DNA of 35,926 nt from CAYUWG01 sp964448285 (GTDB taxonomy: Bacteria; Bacteroidota; Ignavibacteria; SZUA-365): the NCBI GenBank assembly GCA_964448285.1, contig CAYUWG010000037.1:1-35926 (forward strand). The letters are read 5' to 3'. Under the pieces are notes generated by a model. That model made no database searches, had not been told where the DNA came from, and saw only the letters and a list, made by a program, of their open reading frames with translations. This document shows positions 15,993 to 24,403 of the stretch, one piece after another. How positions within the stretch are numbered: the first letter of the stretch is position 1; each line of letters opens with the position of its first letter. The position numbers and the translations under genes are program-made.

Positions 15993-16831
15993 CAGAATAT
16001 CACATTTACACCCGGTCCCCAATATGACCATCGCAAGTCGTAGTACTCCCCGTGCTCACTGAACCCATCGAAAAGTGTAAGAAAGAACTGTACACCGGCG
16101 CCCTCCTTCTTTCCGACCTTCACTCCGATCTGTGCCGTATGGGTCGGTTGATAGGCTGTCACCTTTGTCAATTTGAAATCATATGCAGCATAGGGATGGA
16201 GCCATTCGACTCCCGAAGGGGCGTGATACTCGGTACCCAGTTGCGCGTTGAACTTGCCGAGGTCAGGTGGATCGACGTGATAGACATACTGCAGACCAGC
16301 ATAGAATCTCAAGTCTTCGATGAACGTCACCGCACCGACCATTTCGATGAACTCCCGGCTATAGACTCTTGGAAGTTGGTCGTTCATCCACTTTCCGTTG
16401 CTCTTGTTATAGCGTCCATCCACGAGATGGGCACTGATGTGGCTGATGCGCAAGCGTGCTGCAACGGTGAATTCTTCATTCAGAGCTTTTTCTAAACTTG
16501 CATTCACGCCAAAAAGATAATCGACGGCATCTACCGGAAAGTGAAAACCGGCATCTTCCCGCAATGACGTCCATGTGAAGAAATCAATACCGAATGCTGC
16601 CGGGACTTGGCCGATGTCGAAATGCAGCAGGTCGATGGAATTCCCTGCATCGAGACGGAGTGTGTTTCTGTTTGCATGAATGACGAAACCCACACGCGGT
16701 TCTACTACGCTTGCAGAGATCGGTGAGAAAAGAAGTGAGCGATCACTCGGCTTCTGACCGTATGCCGATGAAAGAAAAATACCAACGGTGATGATGAATG
16801 CCGGAAGGGACTGAGTATGTATCGTTTTCAC
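15992..16831 (-). CDS. DUF1207-like outer membrane protein
   Basis: A 279-residue exported protein with a GTG start, a signal peptide ending at SSAYGQ (about 25), and alternating beta-strand segments ending in VNVIF, typical of an outer membrane barrel. LFSPISASVVEPRVG and FHFPVDAVDYLFGVN resemble DUF1207 proteins, whose function is unknown. No other start codon precedes the signal peptide and no Shine-Dalgarno is seen. As the first gene of the cluster with the deacetylase and glycosyltransferase, it may help export or anchor a glycan, which is inference from position. Confidence 0.65.
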   Translation of the reverse strand: MKTIHTQSLPAFIITVGIFLSSAYGQKPSDRSLLFSPISASVVEPRVGFVIHANRNTLRLDAGNSIDLLHFDIGQVPAAFGIDFFTWTSLREDAGFHFPVDAVDYLFGVNASLEKALNEEFTVAARLRISHISAHLVDGRYNKSNGKWMNDQLPRVYSREFIEMVGAVTFIEDLRFYAGLQYVYHVDPPDLGKFNAQLGTEYHAPSGVEWLHPYAAYDFKLTKVTAYQPTHTAQIGVKVGKKEGAGVQFFLTLFDGFSEHGEYYDLRWSYWGPGVNVIF

Positions 16832-16921
16832 GCTGCAATATACGGACGCGGTCAGAGTATCTCAGGGATGTTTTCGTGTTCGCGACTCGATTGAGCGGAG
16901 CAACGTCGTATTTCGATTCTG

Positions 16922-16946
16922 TAATCCGTGATCCGAAATCCGTAAT
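16922..16946. repeat. Short heptanucleotide tandem repeat
   Basis: ATCCG recurs at 16924, 16931 and 16938, exactly seven bases apart, in the 183-base gap between the divergent DUF1207-like and methyltransferase genes. Repeats of this kind can be regulator sites but also arise by slippage. No consensus promoter was found in the same gap. Confidence 0.25.
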
Positions 16947-17014
16947 CTCAAGAGTGTCAATCGCCATTGCTCGATTTGTGTTCGATAGCACTCCGGTTAG
17001 TGATATCTTGCCGT

Positions 17015-17647
17015 ATGAGCAGCAAGCACATTCGACAGACGAACAGGACCTTGGAGAGCATTACCGAGCAACGAAGGAATCGCATGTTATCCGCTATACG
17101 AAAACGACAATCGAATCTCACACTCATACTGGAGAACGTGTGGGATCCGCATAACGTTGGTGCGATTCTGAGGACATGCGATGCCGTCGGATTGAGCGGG
17201 GTACATCTCCTGTATTACATCGAAAGGGCACCGGACTTTAGACGCACCGGCAAACTCAGTTCTGCCAGTGCGAAGAAGTGGCTCGACATCATAGAACACG
17301 ATTCTATCGAGAAGTGCGTCGCCGCGATACGAGAACGAGGTCTCAAACTCTTCGCTTCACATTTGATCGATGCATCCGTCTCTTTATACGATATCGACTT
17401 GACCCAGCCGGCTGCGATAATTGTCGGCAACGAGCATCGTGGAGTCTCGAAGGAACTCCTCGCTCATGCAGACGAGGTCTTCACCATTCCGATGATGGGA
17501 ATGGTAGAAAGCCTCAACGTGAGTGTCGCGACTGCCGTAACGCTTTTCGAGGCCTGCCGACAGCGGCTCACAGCTGGGATGTACGAGGAATCGGCGTTAT
17601 CAGAGGATGATATTCAGAACATGCTTGCCGACTGGGCTACGCGATAA
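17015..17647 (+). CDS. TrmH/SpoU family RNA methyltransferase
   Basis: A 210-residue SPOUT methyltransferase. Motif 1 is ENVWDPHNVGAILRTCDAVG (from residue 40, with the conserved Asn and Arg). Motif 2 is VGNEHRGVS. Motif 3 is IPMMGMVESLNVSVATAV, which forms the trefoil-knot SAM pocket. The short N-terminal extension and length best fit TrmH, which 2'-O-methylates G18 of tRNA, but a 23S rRNA target cannot be excluded. ATG at 17015 was chosen over an upstream non-ATG start. The stop is five bases from the converging T9SS gene. It is an isolated housekeeping gene among surface-protein operons. Confidence 0.88.
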   Translation: MSSKHIRQTNRTLESITEQRRNRMLSAIRKRQSNLTLILENVWDPHNVGAILRTCDAVGLSGVHLLYYIERAPDFRRTGKLSSASAKKWLDIIEHDSIEKCVAAIRERGLKLFASHLIDASVSLYDIDLTQPAAIIVGNEHRGVSKELLAHADEVFTIPMMGMVESLNVSVATAVTLFEACRQRLTAGMYEESALSEDDIQNMLADWATR

Positions 17648-17652
17648 TCGCT

Positions 17653-19713
17653 TTACTTCAGCAGCATGATGGGATGGATCGTTGTGCTTGCGCCCGACGT
17701 GAGAATTGCGAAGTAGGAACCTGATGGAAGCACCGTTCCATCGAAGGTCATCTTGTATTCGCCGGCGCTGAGTTGTGTATCGAGCAGTACGCCCAATTCC
17801 CTGCCCGATGCATCGTGCACCGCAAGCTTCGTATGTCCGTCACTCACGACCGTGAAGACGAGCGTCGTGCGTGGATTGAACGGATTCGGATAATTGCGCA
17901 ACGTCTGTTTCGTCACTTTCTTCCCGAGCACCTGTTCGCATTCTCCGTTTATGAGAATTGTCGGATACACTATCGTGAAGGTCGTACGGCATTCGGTGAA
18001 CAGTTCCGAGTTGCTCAACACAAGGTCGGTCATTTGAACTTGTGGGATGGACTCCGACATGAATCGCAAGAGAATGAGCGTCGAAAGCGTGTCAGTCACA
18101 GTTCCTGTGATCGCTAAGTTCACGCGACCGCTTTTGACGATCGTGTTGACCGTGGCGCTCTCTGAAAGTGTTCCCGCCTTTTCAACACTAAGGAACTTGA
18201 TCACCGATGTATCGAAGGTAATGTCGGTGTTGAATCGAAGAGGTGCGCCCAGTTCCGGGTTTGGAGCGATGGTCAGCGGGATGAGTACTGAGCCGCCGTA
18301 GGGAATGAGATGCACACCCGGTGAAGCGATCTCGAATGATCGTCTGCATGGAAGGATGCTGACTACGCCGCCCTCCAGCGTCAGGTTTGTCGGACAGTTC
18401 TGTGAAAACGATGCAGACTCGAGCGTCAATGCGGAAGACGTGGAATCCGAAACACCGATAACGAAGAACTCAAAATTGAGAAGGGTACCCGAGGAGAAGG
18501 CCGGCAGTACGGAAGGACAGCTTACATCAAGCAGCCCCGGTTGAATCTCCGTAACATCGATGGAACCGTTCATCGATATCGTTGCCTGTGTGATTACGCT
18601 CTGGAAGCGTAGTTCGGTGGGATTGTATCGAAGCTTGAAGGAGTACTTCATTTCTTCATTGAGCGAAACGCTTCCCGGGATCGTAACCGGGATGACGGTC
18701 GTGGATTTTGAAATGACGGCGGCACCAGGATCGATTCGCATTGTCTGAAAGGCAAGGCGGTTCTCCGGCGTATAGTTCGTGTCATCTTCTGCGTAAATAT
18801 TTCCACTCGATACCGCGACTTCGACTAAGCGCTGCTTCCCATCGAAACACGTCTGTGTTGTCGTGTAACGAAGTTGACATGCGTCGGTGATGATCTCGTT
18901 CGCGAGTTGCATGAAGATTTGCTCTAATCCCGTCTGATCCGGAGACCGATAGTATTGCCCGCCTGTCGAATTCGAAATCAACTTCAATGAACTCTCATCG
19001 ATGTCCGACTGGCTCCCAAGTCCAATCGTGTAGATGGGGATTTTTTCCGCGACAGCTTTATTCACAACGGTCTGCGGTGATATACTTTCCCCCTGACTTT
19101 TTCCATCGGTCATAGCAATGAGAACTTTCTTCCCTGTCCGGGTTCGCAATGAGTCCAATGATCGAATCATGGCCTGCCAAATCCATGTTCCGCCAGCCGC
19201 AAATATCGGAACCAGTGAGTTTCTCAATGCCGCTGTATCAGTGGTAAAGTTCTGATTCGCTGCAAAAAAGATCGACGGCGGGAATTGTGTCGTGTTCGAT
19301 GAAAAGCTGTAGAGCGCTGTTTCGTCACGTTCCGTGAGAAATCCTATGAAGGTTCGAATTGCAGCTTTCGCTGCACGGATTTTCAGCGAATCAGGATCGA
19401 TTTGGTTCTGCGGTGTTCGCGCCATACTTCCTGAACGATCCAAAAGGATTACGACGGATAACCGAATGCTGCTATCTCCGGGACAATACAGCGACTCGAT
19501 CTGTTGGCGTGCGCCATCCTCAAGAACCAAGAAATTCGCTTCAGTAAATTTCGTCAGCAACAACCCATTATGCGTGACATTGACGGTGAGCGTTATCGAA
19601 GGGAATTCGGAAAGGTTAACCTCCGAAATCCGGAGACGAATGCTCTGAGCCGACGCGGTTGATGTACCGAAAACGATGAGAATGAAAAAAGCACTTCGAA
19701 ACAGAGTTTTCAT
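17653..19713 (-). CDS. T9SS-secreted VWA protein with cohesin-like domains (paralogue 1)
   Basis: A 686-residue secreted protein. The signal peptide (1-22) ends TASA. An N-terminal module contains FTEANFLVLEDGARQ. The VWA domain has MIDAS DRSGSMA at 92-98 and TDGKSQGESIS. A disulfide-prone segment CQLRYTTTQTC follows. Two beta-rich domains (about 325-450 and 465-590) have the hydrophobic pattern of cohesin-like folds (YSFKLRYNPTELRF, FNTDITFDTSVIKF). The T9SS type A tail includes NYPNPFNPRTTLVF and LPSGSYFAIL. The start at 19713 is set by GAGGA five bases upstream; the upstream in-frame ATG at 19725 lacks a site. It is the last gene of the surface operon and a paralogue of the next gene upstream. 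Confidence 0.85.
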   Translation of the reverse strand: MKTLFRSAFFILIVFGTSTASAQSIRLRISEVNLSEFPSITLTVNVTHNGLLLTKFTEANFLVLEDGARQQIESLYCPGDSSIRLSVVILLDRSGSMARTPQNQIDPDSLKIRAAKAAIRTFIGFLTERDETALYSFSSNTTQFPPSIFFAANQNFTTDTAALRNSLVPIFAAGGTWIWQAMIRSLDSLRTRTGKKVLIAMTDGKSQGESISPQTVVNKAVAEKIPIYTIGLGSQSDIDESSLKLISNSTGGQYYRSPDQTGLEQIFMQLANEIITDACQLRYTTTQTCFDGKQRLVEVAVSSGNIYAEDDTNYTPENRLAFQTMRIDPGAAVISKSTTVIPVTIPGSVSLNEEMKYSFKLRYNPTELRFQSVITQATISMNGSIDVTEIQPGLLDVSCPSVLPAFSSGTLLNFEFFVIGVSDSTSSALTLESASFSQNCPTNLTLEGGVVSILPCRRSFEIASPGVHLIPYGGSVLIPLTIAPNPELGAPLRFNTDITFDTSVIKFLSVEKAGTLSESATVNTIVKSGRVNLAITGTVTDTLSTLILLRFMSESIPQVQMTDLVLSNSELFTECRTTFTIVYPTILINGECEQVLGKKVTKQTLRNYPNPFNPRTTLVFTVVSDGHTKLAVHDASGRELGVLLDTQLSAGEYKMTFDGTVLPSGSYFAILTSGASTTIHPIMLLK

Positions 19714-19718
19714 CGGTA

Positions 19719-19723
19719 TCCTC
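19719..19723 (-). promoter_or_regulatory. Ribosome binding site deciding the VWA paralogue 1 start
   Basis: GAGGA on the minus strand is five bases before the ATG at 19713. It overlaps the stop of the preceding gene and supports re-initiation at 19713 rather than at the ATG at 19725. Confidence 0.6.
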
Positions 19724-21833
19724 ATTTTGACCAGATCATTGTTTTCGTTGCGATGTTATTCCCTTCACGCAGCATGTACACATACACGCCACCGGGAAGT
19801 GCACTCGGCGTGAAAGAAACCGTGTACGAGCCGGCAGTCAATTGGCCATCGAAGAGAACGGCAACGACACGGCCATTGAGATCGAGCACTTCCAAACGGG
19901 AGGGCGCTTCTCCGAGCACGCTGAACTCGATCTGGGTCGTAGGATTGATATTCAGCGAAAACGGGTTCGGCACATTCTGAAGAAGTTTGAAACCCGGTTT
20001 ACGCGTCAAGATCGCTTCGCAAATTCCATCGAGGAAAATCCTCTCCCCTTCTGCGAGCGCCTTTGGATTGCATGATTGAGAGAAACTCGGATCGCGCAAT
20101 TGAAACGGCACGACGTGACTCGACAGTTGCTCGCTGCTGTGGAAGATAAGATAGAGCAGGACGCCAATGGAATCGGCAGGTCTGCCATTCAATCCGGTGA
20201 TCAGAAGTTCACCCGGAACCGGTTCGATGACGGTCACGGGCATCTTCGATGAAATGCTTGAGAGCTGATCGAATCCCGCATAGGTGATCAAGGTGTGGTC
20301 GTAGAGAATGCGAAGTGAATACCGAAAATCCTGCCTGATGTCCACTCCGTCACGCAGGATAAGCGGTATGCGAAAGGTCGTACCGGATTTCACGACGAAG
20401 AGGCTGTCGATTGCGACTCGAATCTGAGCAGGGCAACCGAGTACCGTCGCAACGTTCGTTGATCCCGTTGCATAGACGAAGCAGTTCTGCGTGATGGACG
20501 GATTCTGAATTTCGAAACGAACCGGCTGCATTTTGCTCTGATACTTTATCCGGAAACGAACCGCGAAGAGTGTGCCTTCGGCTCCATAGGGCACACCGGA
20601 CGACGGAAGAACTTCGGTGGCGAATACACGCAATTTCCCCGGTTCGACGACGCTCGTCTGTATCGTTTGTCCGTCTAATAGAAATGTCGGCGTGACGATG
20701 CCGACAAAGTCCATGACGTCCTGATTAAATGTGAGAATGAAATCGAGATTCGTTAGTTCGTCGGGACGCAATTCGCCTGTGACCTTGACTGGAATATCCA
20801 CTTCCGATTCGTTCGGTAATCCCGGATCGGGATCGGCAAACATCGTCAGCCGTGATTGCAAATCAGGAGTTTCATAATACGTCGTCTCCGTGATGATATC
20901 TCCCCGAATATCCACGGTTACTTCAACATCTCTCCGCGAGCCTGTACGGCATGTGTCACTCGTGGTGTAAGTCAGAATGCAGCGGCGGCTGAGGATGCTG
21001 TTGATGATGCGCGTGAACACGTCTTCCAACTGCGCCGAGGTCGGCGCGAGGAAGAATTCACCACCGGTCGATTTCGCGATGTATTTCAGAGTCGGTTCAT
21101 CAGTAGGTTCAACACCGAGCCCAATGATATACACGGGAATTCCTGCTGCACGTGCCGCAGCGATCGCGGCATTAGGAGTTTGACCCGTTTGATCCGATCC
21201 ATCCGTCTGGAGGATGATGACTTTCTTCCCCTTTTGTGCAGAGCAGATGTTTACCGCCTCGATGATGGCATCATAGATCGCCGTACCACTGCGCAAGCGC
21301 AATGCATCGACAACATCCGCGAGGAGTTTCTTGTCCACGGTAAAGTCTTGATCGAGCACAGATCGTTCTCCGAAAGTCAGAAGCGCCGCTGGATCGTGGG
21401 GACGGATTTTATAGAATGCTTCCGTTATGACCTTCTTTGCTTTGCGCCATTTCACACTGTCGATGCGGTCCCACTCACGCGTTCCCTCTTTGAAGGCCAT
21501 GCTCAGGCTTACGTCCATCACGAACATGAAATGAATCGTATCAGGGACGACTTCCGTCTGGCAATCGAGCGTGATCGGGAATTGGACGACGCCGTTTTCC
21601 CTGACGACGAAATTCTGCTCGGTCAGGTCCTCGATGGTTGCCGAGTTATCGAGGATCTGAAGCGGAACTTTGATCTTCGGATATTCGGAGATTTCCGGAA
21701 GACTGAGAATCAATCTGTACTGCGCATTGCCTACAGCACTCAGGAGCAAGAGCGATGCAACGAACACCTTCCACTTCGCTGCACGACCCATGTTGGAATT
21801 ACCGATTTGAGTATCGTGACTTTGTATGTTCAT
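19722..21833 (-). CDS. T9SS-secreted VWA protein with cohesin-like domains (paralogue 2)
   Basis: A 703-residue exported protein. A hydrophobic signal (about 22-38) ends at VGNAQ, so the true start may be the internal Met15. An N-terminal module has LTEQNFVVRENGVVQ. The VWA domain has MIDAS DVSLSM (Asp107, Ser109, Ser111) and TDGSDQTGQTP. The pair CILTYTTSDTC is followed by two cohesin-like beta domains containing PSITQNC and PSFSQSC. The T9SS type A tail includes NVPNPFSLNINPTTQI and LPGGVYVYML. The domain order and the paired Cys segments match paralogue 1, indicating tandem duplication. AGAGGA at 21840-21845 supports the start. Confidence 0.83.
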   Translation of the reverse strand: MNIQSHDTQIGNSNMGRAAKWKVFVASLLLLSAVGNAQYRLILSLPEISEYPKIKVPLQILDNSATIEDLTEQNFVVRENGVVQFPITLDCQTEVVPDTIHFMFVMDVSLSMAFKEGTREWDRIDSVKWRKAKKVITEAFYKIRPHDPAALLTFGERSVLDQDFTVDKKLLADVVDALRLRSGTAIYDAIIEAVNICSAQKGKKVIILQTDGSDQTGQTPNAAIAAARAAGIPVYIIGLGVEPTDEPTLKYIAKSTGGEFFLAPTSAQLEDVFTRIINSILSRRCILTYTTSDTCRTGSRRDVEVTVDIRGDIITETTYYETPDLQSRLTMFADPDPGLPNESEVDIPVKVTGELRPDELTNLDFILTFNQDVMDFVGIVTPTFLLDGQTIQTSVVEPGKLRVFATEVLPSSGVPYGAEGTLFAVRFRIKYQSKMQPVRFEIQNPSITQNCFVYATGSTNVATVLGCPAQIRVAIDSLFVVKSGTTFRIPLILRDGVDIRQDFRYSLRILYDHTLITYAGFDQLSSISSKMPVTVIEPVPGELLITGLNGRPADSIGVLLYLIFHSSEQLSSHVVPFQLRDPSFSQSCNPKALAEGERIFLDGICEAILTRKPGFKLLQNVPNPFSLNINPTTQIEFSVLGEAPSRLEVLDLNGRVVAVLFDGQLTAGSYTVSFTPSALPGGVYVYMLREGNNIATKTMIWSK

Positions 21834-21839
21834 AGCGCA

Positions 21840-21845
21840 TCCTCT
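21840..21845 (-). promoter_or_regulatory. Ribosome binding site of VWA paralogue 2
   Basis: AGAGGA on the minus strand lies six bases before the ATG at 21833. It favours this ATG over the GTG at 21851 that would extend the protein by six residues. Confidence 0.6.
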
Positions 21846-21857
21846 TATCACAATCGT

Positions 21858-23450
21858 TTAAGGTTCCGTTGCCTTGATCTGAATTTCCACGCGGCGATTT
21901 TTCAGTCGTCCTGCGTCCGTTGCGTTCGTATCAACGGGTTTGTTTTCACCGTAAGCATTGGTCACGATTACTGAAATCGGGACACCCTTACTCTGGAGGT
22001 ACTTGCTGACGGAAGCACCGCGAAGCCGTGAGAGCCGGATGTTGTAGGCCTCAGTTCCATAATCATCGGTGTGCGCGTCAAGGATAATTTCAAACTCCGC
22101 TTTCGCTTCAATCAAACGTCGAATTCCCTTCTCAAAAAGCAAATCCAATTTTCCGGTACCCTCCGATGTGAGCGTCCATTTGTCGAATTCGAACAGCACC
22201 AGAAACTCATCATCGCCATCACCATCTTTCTCCGTCGTCGTTGCAGTGACTGGGCTTTTCTTTGCAGGGAGCCCTACGTTCTTCCGGTACTCGTTGTAAT
22301 TCATGACTATCGGAATATCAACGGTCACCGTGCGCGACTCGTACCCGTCTGCGCTGCCCGTCAGTATGAGTTGTTCGCCTCTCTGAACGCGCACACTGAA
22401 GCGCCCGTTACGGAGCTCCGGCGAGAACGGCTCTTCGCTCTTTCGCTTGACGATGAGTTTCGCATTGCTGATTCCCATCTCCGTTGCCGAATCGAAAACC
22501 ATTCCTGCAAGCTTGAAAATGTAGCGCGACGTGTCTTTGAAAGGATTCGGCGTGAATCCCCAGACATCATATCCACCGATTCCTCCTTTGCGATTCGAGG
22601 AAACGAAGACGGTGTCCTCTTCCTCGGAAAGGCGAAAGAAGATGTCGTTCACTTCGGTGTTGAACGGCAAACCGATGTTTTCCGGATTCGACCAACCCTT
22701 GCGCCCGAGATTTTTTGATCGAAAGAGATCGTAGCCGCCTAAGCCTTTGTGTGTGTCGCTCGAAAAAAAGAGGTCTCCGTTCGGTGCGATAGTCGGGCTT
22801 TTTTCGTTTCCGCTCGTATTGATCAGTGATCCTAAATTTTTTGCCGGACCCCACGCACCGCTGCGCAAGCGCTTGCTGACATAGAGATCAGTCTTCCCCT
22901 GTCCACCCGGCCTGCTGCTCGAAAAGTAAAGTTCATCTCCTTCCGGGGATAAGTACGGATGGGAATCCCAGTATTTCGTGTTGACGGCGTCCCCAAGGTT
23001 GCGGAGGGATTGCCATTGACCGCGATAGTTGAAGTTCGCAACGTAGATATCGCAGTCTCCAAGCCCGTCCGGCGTCCAGCACTGGACGAAAAACACTTCG
23101 GTACCGTCAGCGGTGATGTAAGGCGCACCTTCATCGTACTCCGTGTTGATCGCGCCACCGATGTTCAGCGCCTTGGACCAGCCCGCCGATTCCTTATCGG
23201 AAAACCAGATGTCATCGCCTTGAATGTAGCCTTCGACCGTCGGACGGTTGGACGTGTACAGCAACCGGTTCCGATGCATATCGAAGCCGTAGTCGTCAAA
23301 CTTCGAATTGACCTCGGGACCGAGATTGAACATCTTCACTTCATTGTAATTCGCAACCTCATCAGGCGAGAGTGTGCCACAGCCTGAAACGAACAGTCCG
23401 GCAAGAATAAGTAACGTGGGAATGTGCGAGCGAGAAATCATGGGAAGCAT
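21858..23450 (-). CDS. PorE-like lipoprotein: PD40 propeller, regulatory domain, OmpA
   Basis: A 530-residue lipoprotein. The lipobox FVSGC places the acylated Cys at 24. PD40 (WD40-like) blades fill about 45-310, with repeated motifs such as PYLSPEGDELYFSSSRPGGQGKTDLY, shown here only in part, and GGYDLFRSKN. A carboxypeptidase-regulatory/PEGA-like beta domain lies at about 325-395. The OmpA-like domain (about 415-525) starts FLVLFEFDKW and has DAHTDDYGTEAYNIRLSRLR and NRRVEI. This order matches PorE of the T9SS, except that the N-terminal TPR region of PorE is missing. It probably links the outer membrane to peptidoglycan. It sits 24 bases upstream of two T9SS substrate genes. Confidence 0.85.
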   Translation of the reverse strand: MLPMISRSHIPTLLILAGLFVSGCGTLSPDEVANYNEVKMFNLGPEVNSKFDDYGFDMHRNRLLYTSNRPTVEGYIQGDDIWFSDKESAGWSKALNIGGAINTEYDEGAPYITADGTEVFFVQCWTPDGLGDCDIYVANFNYRGQWQSLRNLGDAVNTKYWDSHPYLSPEGDELYFSSSRPGGQGKTDLYVSKRLRSGAWGPAKNLGSLINTSGNEKSPTIAPNGDLFFSSDTHKGLGGYDLFRSKNLGRKGWSNPENIGLPFNTEVNDIFFRLSEEEDTVFVSSNRKGGIGGYDVWGFTPNPFKDTSRYIFKLAGMVFDSATEMGISNAKLIVKRKSEEPFSPELRNGRFSVRVQRGEQLILTGSADGYESRTVTVDIPIVMNYNEYRKNVGLPAKKSPVTATTTEKDGDGDDEFLVLFEFDKWTLTSEGTGKLDLLFEKGIRRLIEAKAEFEIILDAHTDDYGTEAYNIRLSRLRGASVSKYLQSKGVPISVIVTNAYGENKPVDTNATDAGRLKNRRVEIQIKATEP

Positions 23451-23456
23451 TGCAGA

Positions 23457-24257
23457 TTAAAGTTCGAAACGAAGTACGGCGAGGATGTGAAGGCTCTTTG
23501 CATACCAATTGTCGTCTGATGAAATGCGCGTCAGTGGAACTTCGTAAATCACTTCAGGCGCAATACTGACGGTCGGACTTATCTTCAGATAATATCCTGC
23601 GCCGAACCGGACATCGAACCGAATGTCCTCAGGCTCCTTGACCTCTACATCTGTGAGGATCTCCCATTCTGATAATTTCGTTGAAAGGTACTCATACCTG
23701 TCATCGAGAATTTTTTCTTTCACGTCATAGAAGGATTTCATTTTAAAACCCACCGCCGGACCGGCAAGCACATAGAAGCCTCCGAAAGGGAAAAACTCGA
23801 ATACCGGATTGATGACGAGGTAGGACAATTCAACGCGGGACGTTCGTTCGACATCGACGTTCTCGATGAACGTCGATCCCGTTGATGGATCACGAACGAG
23901 GAATGGTTGTTTCGGCAAAGGCGTCGTATAATCCGCCCGTTTATCGTCGTAGAGAAGTTTTAGCGCAATACCGACAGGTGCGTTGAACCAGTGCTCAACC
24001 TGAATCCCCAGCAGTAATCCCGTTCCTGAGCCATCACCGAATAGACATTGATCACAGCGAGGGACGAAGTCTCCGGGATGCTCGTTGAGATTGATTCCCA
24101 CTTGCGGTGCGATAAACCAGTATCGCGGTTCCGGAAAGAGAACGTCGGGCGCGGATGGTTCAACCATCGGTACTGCCGTCCGATACTGTGCAAAGCAGTT
24201 CGCGCTGAGAAGAACGATGGAGGCAGCAAGTGCGGAAATGTATCTCAATCGTTTCAT
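23457..24257 (-). CDS. Outer membrane beta-barrel protein
   Basis: A 266-residue exported protein. The signal peptide (1-22) ends NCFA, followed by AQYRTAVPM. The rest alternates short amphipathic strands (YWFIAPQVGINLNEH, FYVLAGPAVGFKMKS, RFGAGYYLKISPTVSIAPEV) and ends in LRFEL, with the C-terminal aromatic signature of outer membrane barrels. This is the PorT/OmpW-like general fold; no specific family is assigned. An unusual RCDQC pair sits in a periplasmic or surface loop near residue 68. GAGGA eight bases upstream supports ATG 24257. It is the first gene of the surface operon, seven bases before the PorE-like gene, so the products may form one assembly. Confidence 0.75.
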   Translation of the reverse strand: MKRLRYISALAASIVLLSANCFAQYRTAVPMVEPSAPDVLFPEPRYWFIAPQVGINLNEHPGDFVPRCDQCLFGDGSGTGLLLGIQVEHWFNAPVGIALKLLYDDKRADYTTPLPKQPFLVRDPSTGSTFIENVDVERTSRVELSYLVINPVFEFFPFGGFYVLAGPAVGFKMKSFYDVKEKILDDRYEYLSTKLSEWEILTDVEVKEPEDIRFDVRFGAGYYLKISPTVSIAPEVIYEVPLTRISSDDNWYAKSLHILAVLRFEL

Positions 24258-24403
24258 ACAGTGTGTCCTCGTTTGGTAGAAGCGTCTGTTCGCCGTCGCA
24301 AGAAACAGCAAGACTCCGTCGCTTCAAATGCAAAAAAAGAGTATCCGTGCTGTCCGGGTAGTAAGACCATCCTATTCATGCGGCAAGTTACAATTTGCAT
24401 GGA

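Noticed and set aside
16975..17010. TTTG and TATCTTG before trmH as a Bacteroidota promoter
   Set aside because: The spacer is 25 bases and the -7 box lacks a T; it does not fit the consensus.
20856..21974. Long plus-strand open frame (372 codons) opposite VWA paralogue 2
   Set aside because: It lies antisense to a gene with clear signal peptide, MIDAS motif and sorting tail, has no recognisable domain, and is Arg/His/Cys-rich as antisense frames often are.
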